A DNA stretch of 64,000 nt from an uncultured Lachnospiraceae bacterium (GTDB lineage Bacteria > Bacillota > Clostridia > Lachnospirales > Lachnospiraceae): assembly GCA_949472775.1 (NCBI GenBank), contig CASWVG010000007.1, forward strand, positions 31,439 through 95,438. The letters are read 5' to 3'. The translations under genes and the position numbers were made by a program. This document shows, piece by piece, positions 45,974-55,995 of this stretch (position 1 is its first letter; every line of letters starts with the position of its first letter). The notes under the pieces were generated by a model. It was not told the origin of the DNA. It ran no database searches and saw nothing but the letters and a program-made list of their open reading frames with translations.

Positions 45974-46005
45974 AAAAGCAGAGATCCTCCCGAACCTCTG
46001 CTTTT
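45974..46005 (-). terminator. Terminator after the lipoprotein gene at 46036
   Basis: AAAAGCAGAG and CTCTGCTTTT form a perfect 10-bp stem around a 12-base loop, 30 bases past the stop codon; the T residues of the arm continue the U tract on the minus strand. Confidence 0.75.
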
Positions 46006-46035
46006 CCTTCACAACATCATACAGCTTTTATGCTA

Positions 46036-46566
46036 TCAGTTAATTCCCGTAATTTTCAGCTCTCCGTCAACAGACTTAAAAATCGTGTTAGGCGTGGCAT
46101 CTCCCATGATGACGCCTGCCATGGTCTCCTCCAGTGCCGAAACATCCACCGCTTCGATTACCGTGCACCTCTCCTCCGTAAAGATGGCATCGGCTCCCAG
46201 CGCCATAAACGCCTCCTCACTCTCAATAACCTCACTGTTTACTGCCAGCGGATACGCGCACAGCCCGGCAAGCGCGTCCATATCCTTGTCTGCAAATGCC
46301 GCCTGAATCTGCTGCGCAAACGCCGCTGCATCACCGTCTGCCGCCTTTTCCTCTAAGTCATCATAACTGTCGTTTCTCTCTTCCGTCTCAGCCTCTTTCT
46401 CTGCCTCCCCCATCTCCGCCCTGGTATCAGACGACGCGCCTTCCGGCTGTATCACATCCACAGGTTTGACATCTACCGCTCCGGTTTCCTCAGGTTTCTG
46501 TGCACCACATGCCATACATCCCAGGACAATTACTCCTACCATAAATAACGCTTTCCACTTTTTCAA
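46036..46566 (-). CDS. Hypothetical lipoprotein
   Basis: A 176-residue lipoprotein with lipobox CMAC (Cys near 20), an acidic linker rich in Glu (about 25-75) and a C-terminal domain that resembles the NTF2-like/DUF4878 class of small lipoproteins by its pattern (AFADKDMDALAGLCAYPL, GELKITGIN). The function is unknown. It is monocistronic, ended by a terminator and separated from the giant gene upstream by another. Confidence 0.78.
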   Translation of the reverse strand: MKKWKALFMVGVIVLGCMACGAQKPEETGAVDVKPVDVIQPEGASSDTRAEMGEAEKEAETEERNDSYDDLEEKAADGDAAAFAQQIQAAFADKDMDALAGLCAYPLAVNSEVIESEEAFMALGADAIFTEERCTVIEAVDVSALEETMAGVIMGDATPNTIFKSVDGELKITGIN

Positions 46567-46732
46567 ATTTTTCCCTCCCGTTTATTGATCCTGTATATTA
46601 CCCGCAACATCACTCTCCGTTCTGGTCTGCATCTATTATACTATCTGCCCCCGCTTTTTGCGTCAATTTCACTTCTACGCATTTACCTGTCAATTTTTCG
46701 CAGTCATCCCCGTTTTCCTAAAAATACGGAAA

Positions 46733-46758
46733 AGCGCGGAAACCGAAGTCTCCGCGCT
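46733..46758 (-). terminator. Terminator after giant surface-protein gene 2
   Basis: AGCGCGGA pairs with TCCGCGCT around a 10-base loop, followed on the minus strand by TTTTCCGTATTTTT, about 26 bases after the giant gene's stop. Confidence 0.7.
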
Positions 46759-46783
46759 CTTCTTTCTTCATTTTTAATACATT

Positions 46784-49700
46784 CTAAGGTGTTTCCGGTG
46801 TAGCGGGTTCAGCCGCTTTTTTCGAGACTTTAAATGTTGCGCCTCCAGAACGAGCATAAAACCTAACGTACACTTTCTGATTTGCTGTAAGTGAATAAGA
46901 ATATGTATAGTACTCAGACTCCTCATCCCAATCAGACTTAGAATAATCATAGGTTATTTGCATAAAATTAGCATCCGCACTCGCGTCGTACATGGATACA
47001 GATCCGTTATTATCTGAGATTGCAAATTCATAATCCCCCGCTTCCGCAGCCGTAAACTCATACCACTTACTGCTATACGAAGACAAAGCAATGCTATCGT
47101 CTCCTGCCTTCAGCGGATCAAACTCTGCCTTCTCGACTTTACCAGTCATTTTATACCCATACGTATAGTTCTCAGCATGCAGATATAATAACTGATCTTT
47201 CTTAAGATAATAAAACTCGTTCAGTACAGTCGTTATTCTCTCAGTGGGTTCTTCTCCGCCTATAACAGCGTCTCCTTCCTTTTTAGGTTCATAACCAGCA
47301 AATGTATAAACATATGAAGAAGAATTATTATACCAGTCATTATATTTTGCTTTGTAGAACCCATCCGCCGGCGCGGTAAACACATACCATGCATTTTGCT
47401 CAGTCTCGAACTGCTCACCCACCTTGACTGCCTTCCGGTTCTTAAACTCATTCCCGTATGACCAATCTGTGGTACCTGTTCTCTTGATCACCAGACTGTC
47501 CGCATCCTCAATCTCATAGCCCTCAATGCTGAGGTCAGAAACCGTATGCGGGAATTTCTCACCTGCATCTACACTATTTGTAGCTACTTCGATGCTCTCT
47601 CCCTTCACAACCTTATAAGTTGTATACTCACCTTCTTCGGTCGCTGCAAACTCATAGTGGAAAGTTTCGCCATACTTGACATCCACTGCCACAGGCACAC
47701 CGACAACCATCTTCGTGACAAGATCCTTCTTACCGGATCCCTCATCGCGCAGGTCTTCGTTGTCGCCATAGTAATCTCTGCCCTTGTAAGCATCGCCTAC
47801 TGTAGACACTGTGATGGTATATCTTGCGATCACATTCTTCAGCACCGCGGACTTCACTTCAATCACTGTCTCGCCGTCCTTCAGAGCCTTCAGCACCGCA
47901 CTGTAACCGCCCGATGTAGCCTGTACAGAAGCAACCTTGGTATTGGAGCTGCTCCATGTCAGGGTATCCGTTCCCGCATAGCGTGCGCCTCTGTTATAGC
48001 CGTCCTCATCTTCATAATTCGAACGTGCTCTCAGACTATAGGTATTGCCCGACACAAAGATATAATCCTCAATATCGTCATCTCTAGTAGTGGCAATGCT
48101 CATACCCCAGGCATACGGATCACCCCATTTATCTCTCGTCGAATTCTTCTCGAGTTTGGTGTCTGTGAAGTAATCATACGCCGGCAGCTTCGTGGTCGTC
48201 ACTGCCTTGGTTGCAGGCTTGCCCGGCTCCACTTCCTTATACAATGTTGTAACTTCCACCGTATACTTGGAAGACTGCGTCAGCTTATCAATCCGATAGG
48301 TAAGGTTCATCTTGCCGTTGATCATATTTGCGCGGCAGAAGTTACTGTCATTATATCTCACCCAGTTCTCACGATCATGCCAATCGTCGTCATCAATCCA
48401 ACTTCCAGAGCCCCAGTCATCATCATCCGGAGAATCAGTCCAACGCTCCCAGTTGTCTGACTGATCCACGCCATCCCATAACACTTCGCCATTGTTATTG
48501 AACGGAAGGTTCTCCACATAGATGCCTCTGATCAGAGATCCTCTGCCGTCTTTGATATTGATCCGGTACGCTTCCGCGTAAGGATTCATCTCGAACCGCA
48601 CATCAAAACGGTTATCTATCACATTGATGGCATTCAGGCCTTTTACTGCATCCAGTGCCTTGGCAGTTACCTTTATATGAGCGGACTGTTCAATATTTTT
48701 ATCCGTCAGATCAAACTCTGCGCTTCCCACTCCGGTTGCAACGAGATAACCGTCATCTGTAATGCTGAAACTTGCGTTCTCTCCCAGAGACGTTTTTGCC
48801 GCTTTGACATTAATCAATGCATGACTATCATTATAATTCTGTCCCAGCTTCAGACTGCCTTCCTTGTAATCCACCAGATCCTTCAGCGCAATACGCTGTC
48901 CCACCTGCATGTTTGCCTTTCTGGCCGTCATGCTGTCCGCTTCCGCTGTGACATCAATCATAACCCACTCAGATTCTACATGAGACACCGTATCTACTGC
49001 ATAAATCCTAGCACTGCCGGTATCCTTCAGCGTAATCTTTCCGTTCTTGGCAATTGTTCCGATCTTGCTGGTTGTAGTGTATCCATACACCTCTTTTACA
49101 GGTTCACCCGTAAGCGCATCATAGCCGTCATAAATCCATTCATAGAAATAATACGCCATCTTCGGGTCTGCATACTTTTTCTTAGCGTCACCCTTGAGCG
49201 GCAGCGGCATATATTCCCCGTCGCCTGCCTTGTCCGCAAACAAGCCTTCTACCGATACCTGCACTGATTTCTGAGCGAGTGGAACCTTGTACGCAATCCC
49301 ATCTGCATTCCTGATCTCATCAACTGTAGGCTGCTCTTTCACCTCATTCCCATCCAGCTCATACACAGGAAGGGCTTCGTTCTTGTCTTTCAATGTAGCA
49401 ACAAGATCAGACACCTCTGACAGCGTGGTGGCAAAGCCCTTCGCGGATCCTGCCCGGCTCAGCGTCACCTTGCAGTCATCCTCGAAGCTACGCATTCCAC
49501 TGACATTTCTCACATATACCGTGTAATCTGTCTTCTCCGGCTTTAATCCATAAATATATACTTCAGCCGTATCAATATAAGCGTTCTTCTTCCAATCATA
49601 CTGCCTGGAACCTAACTCGTTGTCATAGCTCATAAATCTCGGTCTTACAGCAAAAAGACCCTTCCACTGCTGGTTCTTCATTGCCTCAATATTTGCCTCA

Positions 49701-52700
49701 AACGCATCCGGCTTGAGGTTCTTGCCTTCCATCACATAGATTTCTCTGCGGTAGCCGTCATTTGCCTTAGGAAGCGCATACTGCACCTTCACATAGCTGT
49801 CACCCGCAATCACCTTAGAAATCTTAGGCGCAGTTACGTCCTTGACCGTGATACTCACCTTCGCAGGCTTGATCGGTTTACCCTTCGCATCCTCCGTAAT
49901 GCGCTCTTTCTTGCCATTTACCAGATGCATCGGGAACACTTCCACAGTTGCCTTACCTGCTTTAAGAGCGGTAACCGTCCCGTGTTCGGTAACGTGCATA
50001 ATTGTACCCTTGCCATCCTTCACTTCATAGCCAAGGCAGATCACATCGCTCATCTGCTCCTTCGTGATCTTGACGTCCAGATCCTGTGTCTGGCCCACCA
50101 CCATGGAAGTAAGCGGTGCATTGAACGCCAGAGACTTCGGCGCCACGGCATCCCTCAGATTGCCGAGCACATCCGCCTTGCTGAACAGGATTGTGAAGTT
50201 TTCATTGTAATCAGCCGCCCAGCGGATACTGAAGGAGAGATCCTTTTTATCCGTAGCGTTATACGTGAATCTTACACTATTCCCAGATCCAGTAACTCTA
50301 CCAACCAAATTCTCTTTCGCATTATTTTCAATGGACTTCTTATAAGATACCTGACTCCAATCTATTTGATTCCTATACTCTGCCGGAACCGTAATTGTCA
50401 CAGCGACAATATTCCCTTCCGGCTCCTCATCATAAGCATAAGGAATCGCATCCTGTACTGTCACCTGGTGATCTTTGGCTACAGGAGCCGTACCATCGCT
50501 CACCTTGTCTGTGATATCCAGCTTCGTGTACTCATAGTCATTCAACTGGACACTGGAAGCACCCCTGCCTACCTTGATGGGGGTAGCGGTCGGATCTGTC
50601 CTGACGATAGCATAATTATCCCTAACTTCGCTGTGCCACAAATTTGCATAAATGAGATTGCATCTAAGGCTATACCTTTCTGGAGCCGTACTCCGGAATA
50701 CCTCATTCTTCCAATACATGTACGATTCGTCCTCAACCTTATCATACACAGAAAAATCGGGGAGATAATACCCGCCACCATCCCAATCTGCACACCATAC
50801 AAGATATCCCAGGCCGCCATTTGGAAGCTTCGTCTCCGTAAAGTACTCTTTATCCACATCGAGGATATCACCTGACAGACCGGCATTTGGAAGCTCGCCG
50901 AAGGCATTCTTCGCATCATTCAGCGCCACTTTCATATCCTGCCCTGTCTCATAGGTCTTTTCCAGTGCAGGCAATGTGAGCGTCAGCTCTCTCGGATTTA
51001 CCGTAATAACTGCTAATGAAGTCTCAGTCAAAGGCGCATATTTTTCATTGCCTGCGAAGGTCGCGGAAATATAATACGTTCCACCATTCTTCGCCCAGGC
51101 CCAGGCCGCCTCCTCAGTGGGCAGTTTCTCATAAGTTTCCGTGACACTATCACCATCTCCGTAAGGGCTATATTCGACTGTATAAGTCAATATTGCATCC
51201 ACGTCCCCGGTCTTCGTCTTGCCGTCTTCCCCGACCGTGATCGGCGCATTCAACACAGCAAGCTTCTCCTGAATCATGCTGTAAATTGACGTACCGTCAT
51301 AGATCTTCGCCGCATTGTACGTACTGCCGTCAATCGTCGTAATACCCGCGAAATTGATTTCGGCAGTTCCCATTGTCTGCGCTGTGATGGGGATCAGAAT
51401 CTGAGCGTCCTTCTTTACAGTAAAGTTATAGTTGTTCGCGTTGGATCTAAAATCACCCTCCTCATCAGCCATTCCAAGCGTGATGTCCGTAAGCTCTAAA
51501 ACGAATTTATCAAGGTCTGTCGTCAGCGCACCGTAATGTCGCTGGGTAGCAATTGTTCCATCCTCGTTCACCTGATCTTTGCCGTCAGTCTTCAGTTTCT
51601 CACTGACCTGCCAGGTAACCCGGTAAGCATAGTCCGCATTCTCAGAAAGCGCATCCGCATTCTTCCAGTCTTCCGACTTGGACGGTTTGCCTGCCATCGC
51701 ATCCGCTACCGCCATCGAAGTGCCCTTGGCAAGAAGATCGCTGTTATTTGTTATCAAGTCATAACTTCCGGTAAAACCTGCAATTCCCTTCTTTAACTCC
51801 TCCGACAGGTTAAAGGTAATCTCCTGCGGCTTAATTACAAAGTAAACATAAGCAGGTTCTGCGAAATTCTCCCCCTTGGGATCCGTATAAGTAACCGCCA
51901 GACGGTAAACACCTGCATTGACAGGGCTGATTCCTCTCATACTGTCAAAGGAATTCTTAATATCATCTTCCTTGACTACAAACTCATCCTTACCGTCTAC
52001 CTTCTCTGTCTCTTTCAGCTCTTCATACAAATAGCTTGATTTTTGCCAGCTATACCCAAAATCCTTAAGGGAATCCGCACTGCCGGATTTCAGTTTCGCC
52101 TTTTTGAAATCCGCGAAATTCTCAAAGATTTTCTGACCGTCATAAACCTTCGTGAATGTCTCCAGCACATTCACCTTTTCTGACGTCATATCCTTTGTAA
52201 TGTCACTTGTATCAATCTCACTGCCAGCTTCCTTTACGTCAACCTTCAGCTGATACTCTTTGTATACGTCTGTACCCGTCTTTACCTTGAAGCCGCAGGT
52301 ATCGGGATTCATGGAATCAACGCCATCCATAATTTCAATCCGGGATGCATCATCCCCACCCGCAGAATATATCACTTTATATCCGTTAAAGCGAACGAAA
52401 TATTCGCTATCTGCCGTATATTTTATCTTGTCGCTTCCATAATAGGACTTCTCTGTGCCATCCTTCGCCTTTTCAACCAGTATAAAGTCCGGCTTATAGG
52501 GCTGCGTCTTTCCAGTATCAACATAAGACGTACCCCACATATTTTCTGTGACAGCAAACTTTTTCGTTGCGTCATTCGCATAAGGCAGCTCATATCCGAC
52601 CTTTGCAAGTGCCTCCATGGCAGTCTGTCCGTCATAGAATACCGTACCGCTTTCCACAGTCGGCTTTACGATAATTTCCGGTACCTCAACGATCACCAGA

Positions 52701-54385
52701 ATGTCCGCGTAACTTTCCGCGTACTCCTTCTGATCGCCCTTGTAGCTGTATCTGTACACATAAGCGCCTGCGGTTGTGGGCGCCGCATCCAGCTTGCCGC
52801 CTACCGTCAGACCGCAGAATGTCTTTCCTGCCTCTGTCCAGGGAACCGCATAGTCAGCCGCCGTGTACCATGCGCCTTCGAACAGGGTCTTATCTGTAAC
52901 AGCCGCAGTGATATCCTTCCACTTAGGGTCGCCTGTCTTGTCATCTGTACCGTCTTCCGTCTCCAGTTTCTCATCCTTGAAAGCCGGTTTGCCGTCCTTC
53001 ACAACGTCGGCTATCGCTCCAGCCTCGATAACGTGAACGGTACGCCCGTTCTCATCACTGGCTATCACCGCGTCCTTCGTTACTTTGGCGTTCGTATATC
53101 CGCTCTCATCCAATGCGATGCTGAGTCTGGTTTTCTTTAAGTCGGTAAACGAAAGCTTCTGCTCAGCGCACGGCGCAAATTTATAGTTCTTATCATACGC
53201 CGCCTTGTTTGCACCGATGAATTCCGGCACAACAGTGATGACATACTCCTTATCAGCCGCAAGTTTCACATCCGCTGCAAGCGTCTCACCTGTCTCGGCA
53301 TCCTGGATAACCGGGGTATATTTCACCTCGTTATCTTTTGATTCGTCATCCGGAGTCTCTTTATCATCCAGACTGTATGTAAAACTCTTTCCATCGCTGC
53401 CCGTCGCAAAAATCGACTCTGGCAGCTGCACATCGGCTACCGCCGTCCCGGGAGCCACTGGCTCAGGCGTCCCCAGCTCAATGCTTACAGTCGCCTGCGT
53501 AATGTTGAAGGAGTACTCGCCCTTTGCCTCCGCATAACCGCCTTCCCCCTCTTTTGCCGGAAGGGTCAGCGCCAGCTTATAGGTGCCCGCATCAACAGGG
53601 AACGCCCCTTCCGCACTGAGCAGTGCAGGCTCACCCAACGCTTTGTCGCCCTCAAACCACTGGTACTTGATGGTGGCAATAACCGGGTCGTAAGACGCTA
53701 TAAGATCGTTATAATACCCACCGTTCCCATCCTCCAGGTAAAAATGTTCAAGGAAATTGCTGTTCCAGTTTTTTCCATCCACAGATGAAAAAGGAGGCGC
53801 AATTATACTGTACTCGTATTTACCTCCACGATACTCATCATCCAAAAATATGAAATGGTAGTCTGTCGCCGCTTTTGCAGCCGCATTCGCTTCCACATCC
53901 TGCGTATCGGCATCCAAAACGGGCGCGGACTGGTTCGCATCCACGTCCGCGGAATCCTCCGGAATCGTCTCTGTTCCTTCTTGATTCTCCACGTCCGGCT
54001 GCTCCGTCTCTGTTCCTTCCGGGTTCTCCACATCCGGCTGCTCCGTCTCTGTTCCTTCCGGGTTCTCCGCATCCGGCTGCTCCGTCTCTGTTCCTTCCGG
54101 GTTCTCCGCATCCGGCTGGTCGGCGTCTCCGTCTTCCGCAGGCGCAGGATCAGCATCCGCCGCCGAATCTTCATCCGTCACGGTCACGGTCGTCCCAGAC
54201 ACTGGATCTTCCTCATTTCCTTTCTCCGTTTCTTCCGCGGAATCATTGTCCACGGTTGTCTCAGTCTGCTCCGGATTCTCCGGCGCAGCCTGTGCTGTCA
54301 CGGGCGCCGAAGTCACCGCCAGAGCCACTGCCAGGGCCAGGGCGAGAATCCGTTTTACCCGGAACAACTTTTTCCATTCACTCAT
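46784..54385 (-). CDS. Giant secreted Ig-like surface protein 2
   Basis: A 2533-residue secreted protein paralogous to the one at 11672-18586. The signal peptides are nearly identical in their core (KRILALALA). An acidic region carries four 13-residue repeats of PDAENPEGTETEQ type (about 88-139). MBG-like Ig modules follow, then Big_2 near 1412 (APKSLAFNAPLTSMVVG), an FN3-like domain near 1518, another Big_2 near 2142 and PPC-like domains near 2310 and 2435; it ends PATPETP. No LPXTG, SLH or TM anchor is seen. The start at 54385 follows AAGGAGGAG; the frame runs on to 54448 without a ribosome site. A G10 tract occupies its promoter spacer. Confidence 0.93.
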   Translation of the reverse strand: MSEWKKLFRVKRILALALAVALAVTSAPVTAQAAPENPEQTETTVDNDSAEETEKGNEEDPVSGTTVTVTDEDSAADADPAPAEDGDADQPDAENPEGTETEQPDAENPEGTETEQPDVENPEGTETEQPDVENQEGTETIPEDSADVDANQSAPVLDADTQDVEANAAAKAATDYHFIFLDDEYRGGKYEYSIIAPPFSSVDGKNWNSNFLEHFYLEDGNGGYYNDLIASYDPVIATIKYQWFEGDKALGEPALLSAEGAFPVDAGTYKLALTLPAKEGEGGYAEAKGEYSFNITQATVSIELGTPEPVAPGTAVADVQLPESIFATGSDGKSFTYSLDDKETPDDESKDNEVKYTPVIQDAETGETLAADVKLAADKEYVITVVPEFIGANKAAYDKNYKFAPCAEQKLSFTDLKKTRLSIALDESGYTNAKVTKDAVIASDENGRTVHVIEAGAIADVVKDGKPAFKDEKLETEDGTDDKTGDPKWKDITAAVTDKTLFEGAWYTAADYAVPWTEAGKTFCGLTVGGKLDAAPTTAGAYVYRYSYKGDQKEYAESYADILVIVEVPEIIVKPTVESGTVFYDGQTAMEALAKVGYELPYANDATKKFAVTENMWGTSYVDTGKTQPYKPDFILVEKAKDGTEKSYYGSDKIKYTADSEYFVRFNGYKVIYSAGGDDASRIEIMDGVDSMNPDTCGFKVKTGTDVYKEYQLKVDVKEAGSEIDTSDITKDMTSEKVNVLETFTKVYDGQKIFENFADFKKAKLKSGSADSLKDFGYSWQKSSYLYEELKETEKVDGKDEFVVKEDDIKNSFDSMRGISPVNAGVYRLAVTYTDPKGENFAEPAYVYFVIKPQEITFNLSEELKKGIAGFTGSYDLITNNSDLLAKGTSMAVADAMAGKPSKSEDWKNADALSENADYAYRVTWQVSEKLKTDGKDQVNEDGTIATQRHYGALTTDLDKFVLELTDITLGMADEEGDFRSNANNYNFTVKKDAQILIPITAQTMGTAEINFAGITTIDGSTYNAAKIYDGTSIYSMIQEKLAVLNAPITVGEDGKTKTGDVDAILTYTVEYSPYGDGDSVTETYEKLPTEEAAWAWAKNGGTYYISATFAGNEKYAPLTETSLAVITVNPRELTLTLPALEKTYETGQDMKVALNDAKNAFGELPNAGLSGDILDVDKEYFTETKLPNGGLGYLVWCADWDGGGYYLPDFSVYDKVEDESYMYWKNEVFRSTAPERYSLRCNLIYANLWHSEVRDNYAIVRTDPTATPIKVGRGASSVQLNDYEYTKLDITDKVSDGTAPVAKDHQVTVQDAIPYAYDEEPEGNIVAVTITVPAEYRNQIDWSQVSYKKSIENNAKENLVGRVTGSGNSVRFTYNATDKKDLSFSIRWAADYNENFTILFSKADVLGNLRDAVAPKSLAFNAPLTSMVVGQTQDLDVKITKEQMSDVICLGYEVKDGKGTIMHVTEHGTVTALKAGKATVEVFPMHLVNGKKERITEDAKGKPIKPAKVSITVKDVTAPKISKVIAGDSYVKVQYALPKANDGYRREIYVMEGKNLKPDAFEANIEAMKNQQWKGLFAVRPRFMSYDNELGSRQYDWKKNAYIDTAEVYIYGLKPEKTDYTVYVRNVSGMRSFEDDCKVTLSRAGSAKGFATTLSEVSDLVATLKDKNEALPVYELDGNEVKEQPTVDEIRNADGIAYKVPLAQKSVQVSVEGLFADKAGDGEYMPLPLKGDAKKKYADPKMAYYFYEWIYDGYDALTGEPVKEVYGYTTTSKIGTIAKNGKITLKDTGSARIYAVDTVSHVESEWVMIDVTAEADSMTARKANMQVGQRIALKDLVDYKEGSLKLGQNYNDSHALINVKAAKTSLGENASFSITDDGYLVATGVGSAEFDLTDKNIEQSAHIKVTAKALDAVKGLNAINVIDNRFDVRFEMNPYAEAYRINIKDGRGSLIRGIYVENLPFNNNGEVLWDGVDQSDNWERWTDSPDDDDWGSGSWIDDDDWHDRENWVRYNDSNFCRANMINGKMNLTYRIDKLTQSSKYTVEVTTLYKEVEPGKPATKAVTTTKLPAYDYFTDTKLEKNSTRDKWGDPYAWGMSIATTRDDDIEDYIFVSGNTYSLRARSNYEDEDGYNRGARYAGTDTLTWSSSNTKVASVQATSGGYSAVLKALKDGETVIEVKSAVLKNVIARYTITVSTVGDAYKGRDYYGDNEDLRDEGSGKKDLVTKMVVGVPVAVDVKYGETFHYEFAATEEGEYTTYKVVKGESIEVATNSVDAGEKFPHTVSDLSIEGYEIEDADSLVIKRTGTTDWSYGNEFKNRKAVKVGEQFETEQNAWYVFTAPADGFYKAKYNDWYNNSSSYVYTFAGYEPKKEGDAVIGGEEPTERITTVLNEFYYLKKDQLLYLHAENYTYGYKMTGKVEKAEFDPLKAGDDSIALSSYSSKWYEFTAAEAGDYEFAISDNNGSVSMYDASADANFMQITYDYSKSDWDEESEYYTYSYSLTANQKVYVRFYARSGGATFKVSKKAAEPATPETP
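53967..54122 (-). repeat. Four tandem 39-base coding repeats
   Basis: Copies begin at 53967, 54006, 54045 and 54084, exactly 39 bases apart, with a few substitutions. They encode an acidic 13-residue unit close to the N-terminus of the mature giant protein. Copy number is likely variable between strains and always keeps the reading frame. Confidence 0.9.
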
Positions 54386-54456
54386 CCTTTTCTCCTCCTT
54401 ACTTTGTTTAGTGTTGATACCAGTCATAAAACATCCTAATATTGACACTTAAAACC

Positions 54457-54486
54457 ATTTTACCCCCCCCCCTATCAAATCGTCAA
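54457..54486 (-). promoter_or_regulatory. Promoter with G10 tract in the spacer (probable phase switch)
   Basis: On the minus strand TTGACG (54481-54486) and TAAAAT (54457-54462) flank an 18-base spacer made of ATTTGATA and ten G residues. As at 18667-18697 the non-G part is 8 bases, so G9 would give 17. The -10 box lies about 72 bases before the ATG. Conserved CCTTGAC flanks support common descent of the two promoters. Confidence 0.75.
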
Positions 54487-54526
54487 GGAATATATATAAA
54501 TTTTCAGCCTCACAAACATTCAGACG

Positions 54527-54566
54527 AAAAAAGCGGAAGAGAATACCTTTTCCGGCTCTCTTCCGC
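54527..54566 (-). terminator. Terminator after the lipoprotein gene at 54593
   Basis: GCGGAAGAG pairs with CTCTTCCGC around a 16-base loop, followed by TTTTTT on the minus strand. It shields the switchable promoter of the giant gene from upstream transcription. Confidence 0.85.
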
Positions 54567-54592
54567 CTGTTCCACGCCCAATGGGATATCTG

Positions 54593-54979
54593 TCAGTCCA
54601 GCCCCGCGCTTTCAACCACTGATTCGCTGCTGTAGCAATATACGACCTCGTCATCACTGACAAGATTGTATTTCTTGTAATTTCCGGTATAATACTCCAC
54701 GATCTTGTCCATATCATCGGATGACGCCACATTATAGCAGACATCCAGATATTCATCGTCTTTTACCGCTTTGACCCGTGTCGCCTCGACCCCGGCCTCA
54801 GCAATGCTCTCCGACTTTTCCACCGTAAAGCCCGCATCCTCCAGACTGCTGGCCACCTCATCCGGCTCGGGATACGTCCTTTCCTCCTCAACAATCTTTA
54901 CCGTGGACTGTCCGCCACACCCCGTCAGTGCGGACATCGCCAGCATCATCACCGCTATGCAGATTCCTTTTGCTCTCAT
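54593..54979 (-). CDS. Hypothetical small lipoprotein
   Basis: A 128-residue lipoprotein with lipobox LTGC (Cys about 21). The mature part has the pattern VASSLEDAGFTVEKSESIAEAGVEATRVKA, then a Tyr-rich C-terminus; I recognise no family. The start at 54979 follows GGAGGTTAAT; the longer frame to 55033 lacks a ribosome site. Both sides carry clear ends: a terminator downstream and the AT-rich operon upstream. Confidence 0.78.
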   Translation of the reverse strand: MRAKGICIAVMMLAMSALTGCGGQSTVKIVEEERTYPEPDEVASSLEDAGFTVEKSESIAEAGVEATRVKAVKDDEYLDVCYNVASSDDMDKIVEYYTGNYKKYNLVSDDEVVYCYSSESVVESAGLD

Positions 54980-55113
54980 ATTAACCTCCGTTCTGAGCCA
55001 TTTGCCTTGTCCATTCCCAGACCATCCAGACAACCGACTGCCTGAAAACAGAATTTATTTTACTACGGTCGAGGGGTTTTGGCAATAGAATCACTGCATC
55101 CGTTGTTTGCTTT

Positions 55114-55974
55114 TCAAGAATTTAGTACTTCTCGTAAAAGACTACTTCTTCTTTCCCTCTCTTCGACATTGCGGTTATATGCCGCATGCAATGCCTCCTT
55201 CCAGAAGTTTTTATCCTCCTGATTCTCAATTGCTTTTTCTATCCATTCTCCGACATATACCCCCGTCAGATTAGCAAAGAAAGCGTAAAAATTATGAAAA
55301 AATCCGTACTCACCGCCGGAGGATAATTGTATCAGAAACTCGTCATACCTCCTTATAAAATCTTTTATGTACGATCTGTCAACTTTATCCGCCATGGAAT
55401 CATCCATATATTTGCGCACTAATCTCATCGTACGATTCGGGAAGAAAAACAGCATGATGGCAAATAAGACAGTACTTTCACTTTTCATTGGCTGGCTTCT
55501 AACAGCGTAAATGAACCGGCTCAGAAAATCATAAATCGGATCAACCTCCGAAACCCTGTTTCTATTTTTTAATGCCTGATCCTGGATCTGTTCGGCCATA
55601 TGCGGAAGGTCTATAGAAAAGTTTCTTTGTAAATATATCTTATCCACTGAAACCTCTGCCCTGGCACATATTTGGTCGGAAAGCAGGTACTCTCCACTAG
55701 CCTTCTCTTCAATCGTAGCGGGGATAATTCTTTTTTCTTTATAGGTTGTCAAAATACAGTAGCTCCCATTTTTTACTTCAAACGTATTTTCCAGACTCAC
55801 ACGATGGCAGTTTTTTACTATGTATCCCCAATAGTTCACGCTTAATCCAGTCAGGCAATTGCATGGCAGATCTTTCTGCCCATTACAAATATCCGTTTCA
55901 CATAATATAGATTGATTTTCTTTACAGAATTCTTTTACCAGAAGCGACATAAAATATTCAAGTTCCAATTCCAT
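55114..55974 (-). CDS. Unknown protein, last gene of the AT-rich operon
   Basis: A 286-residue protein with no family I know. A Cys cluster near residues 25-40 (CETDICNGQKDLPCNC) could bind metal. The middle has the phrase RIIPATIEEKASGEYLLSDQ and the C-terminal half is predicted mostly helical with one hydrophobic patch (STVLFAIMLFFFPN). It starts 22 bases after the PRTase-like gene, so it belongs to the same transcript. Its base composition is markedly AT-richer than genes to the left, fitting horizontal transfer. Confidence 0.75.
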   Translation of the reverse strand: MELELEYFMSLLVKEFCKENQSILCETDICNGQKDLPCNCLTGLSVNYWGYIVKNCHRVSLENTFEVKNGSYCILTTYKEKRIIPATIEEKASGEYLLSDQICARAEVSVDKIYLQRNFSIDLPHMAEQIQDQALKNRNRVSEVDPIYDFLSRFIYAVRSQPMKSESTVLFAIMLFFFPNRTMRLVRKYMDDSMADKVDRSYIKDFIRRYDEFLIQLSSGGEYGFFHNFYAFFANLTGVYVGEWIEKAIENQEDKNFWKEALHAAYNRNVEERERRSSLLREVLNS

Positions 55975-55995
55975 ACCTATATTATCCTTTGTTTT

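Noticed and set aside
53967..54122. Regular 39-base spacing considered as a CRISPR array
   Set aside because: There are no spacers between copies, the units are directly adjacent and in frame within a gene, and no cas genes occur.
53855..54439. Plus-strand frames with Arg/Leu repeats or Pro/Ser repeats opposite the 39-base repeats
   Set aside because: The repeats are explained by the minus-strand coding sequence; the opposite-strand products are artefacts.
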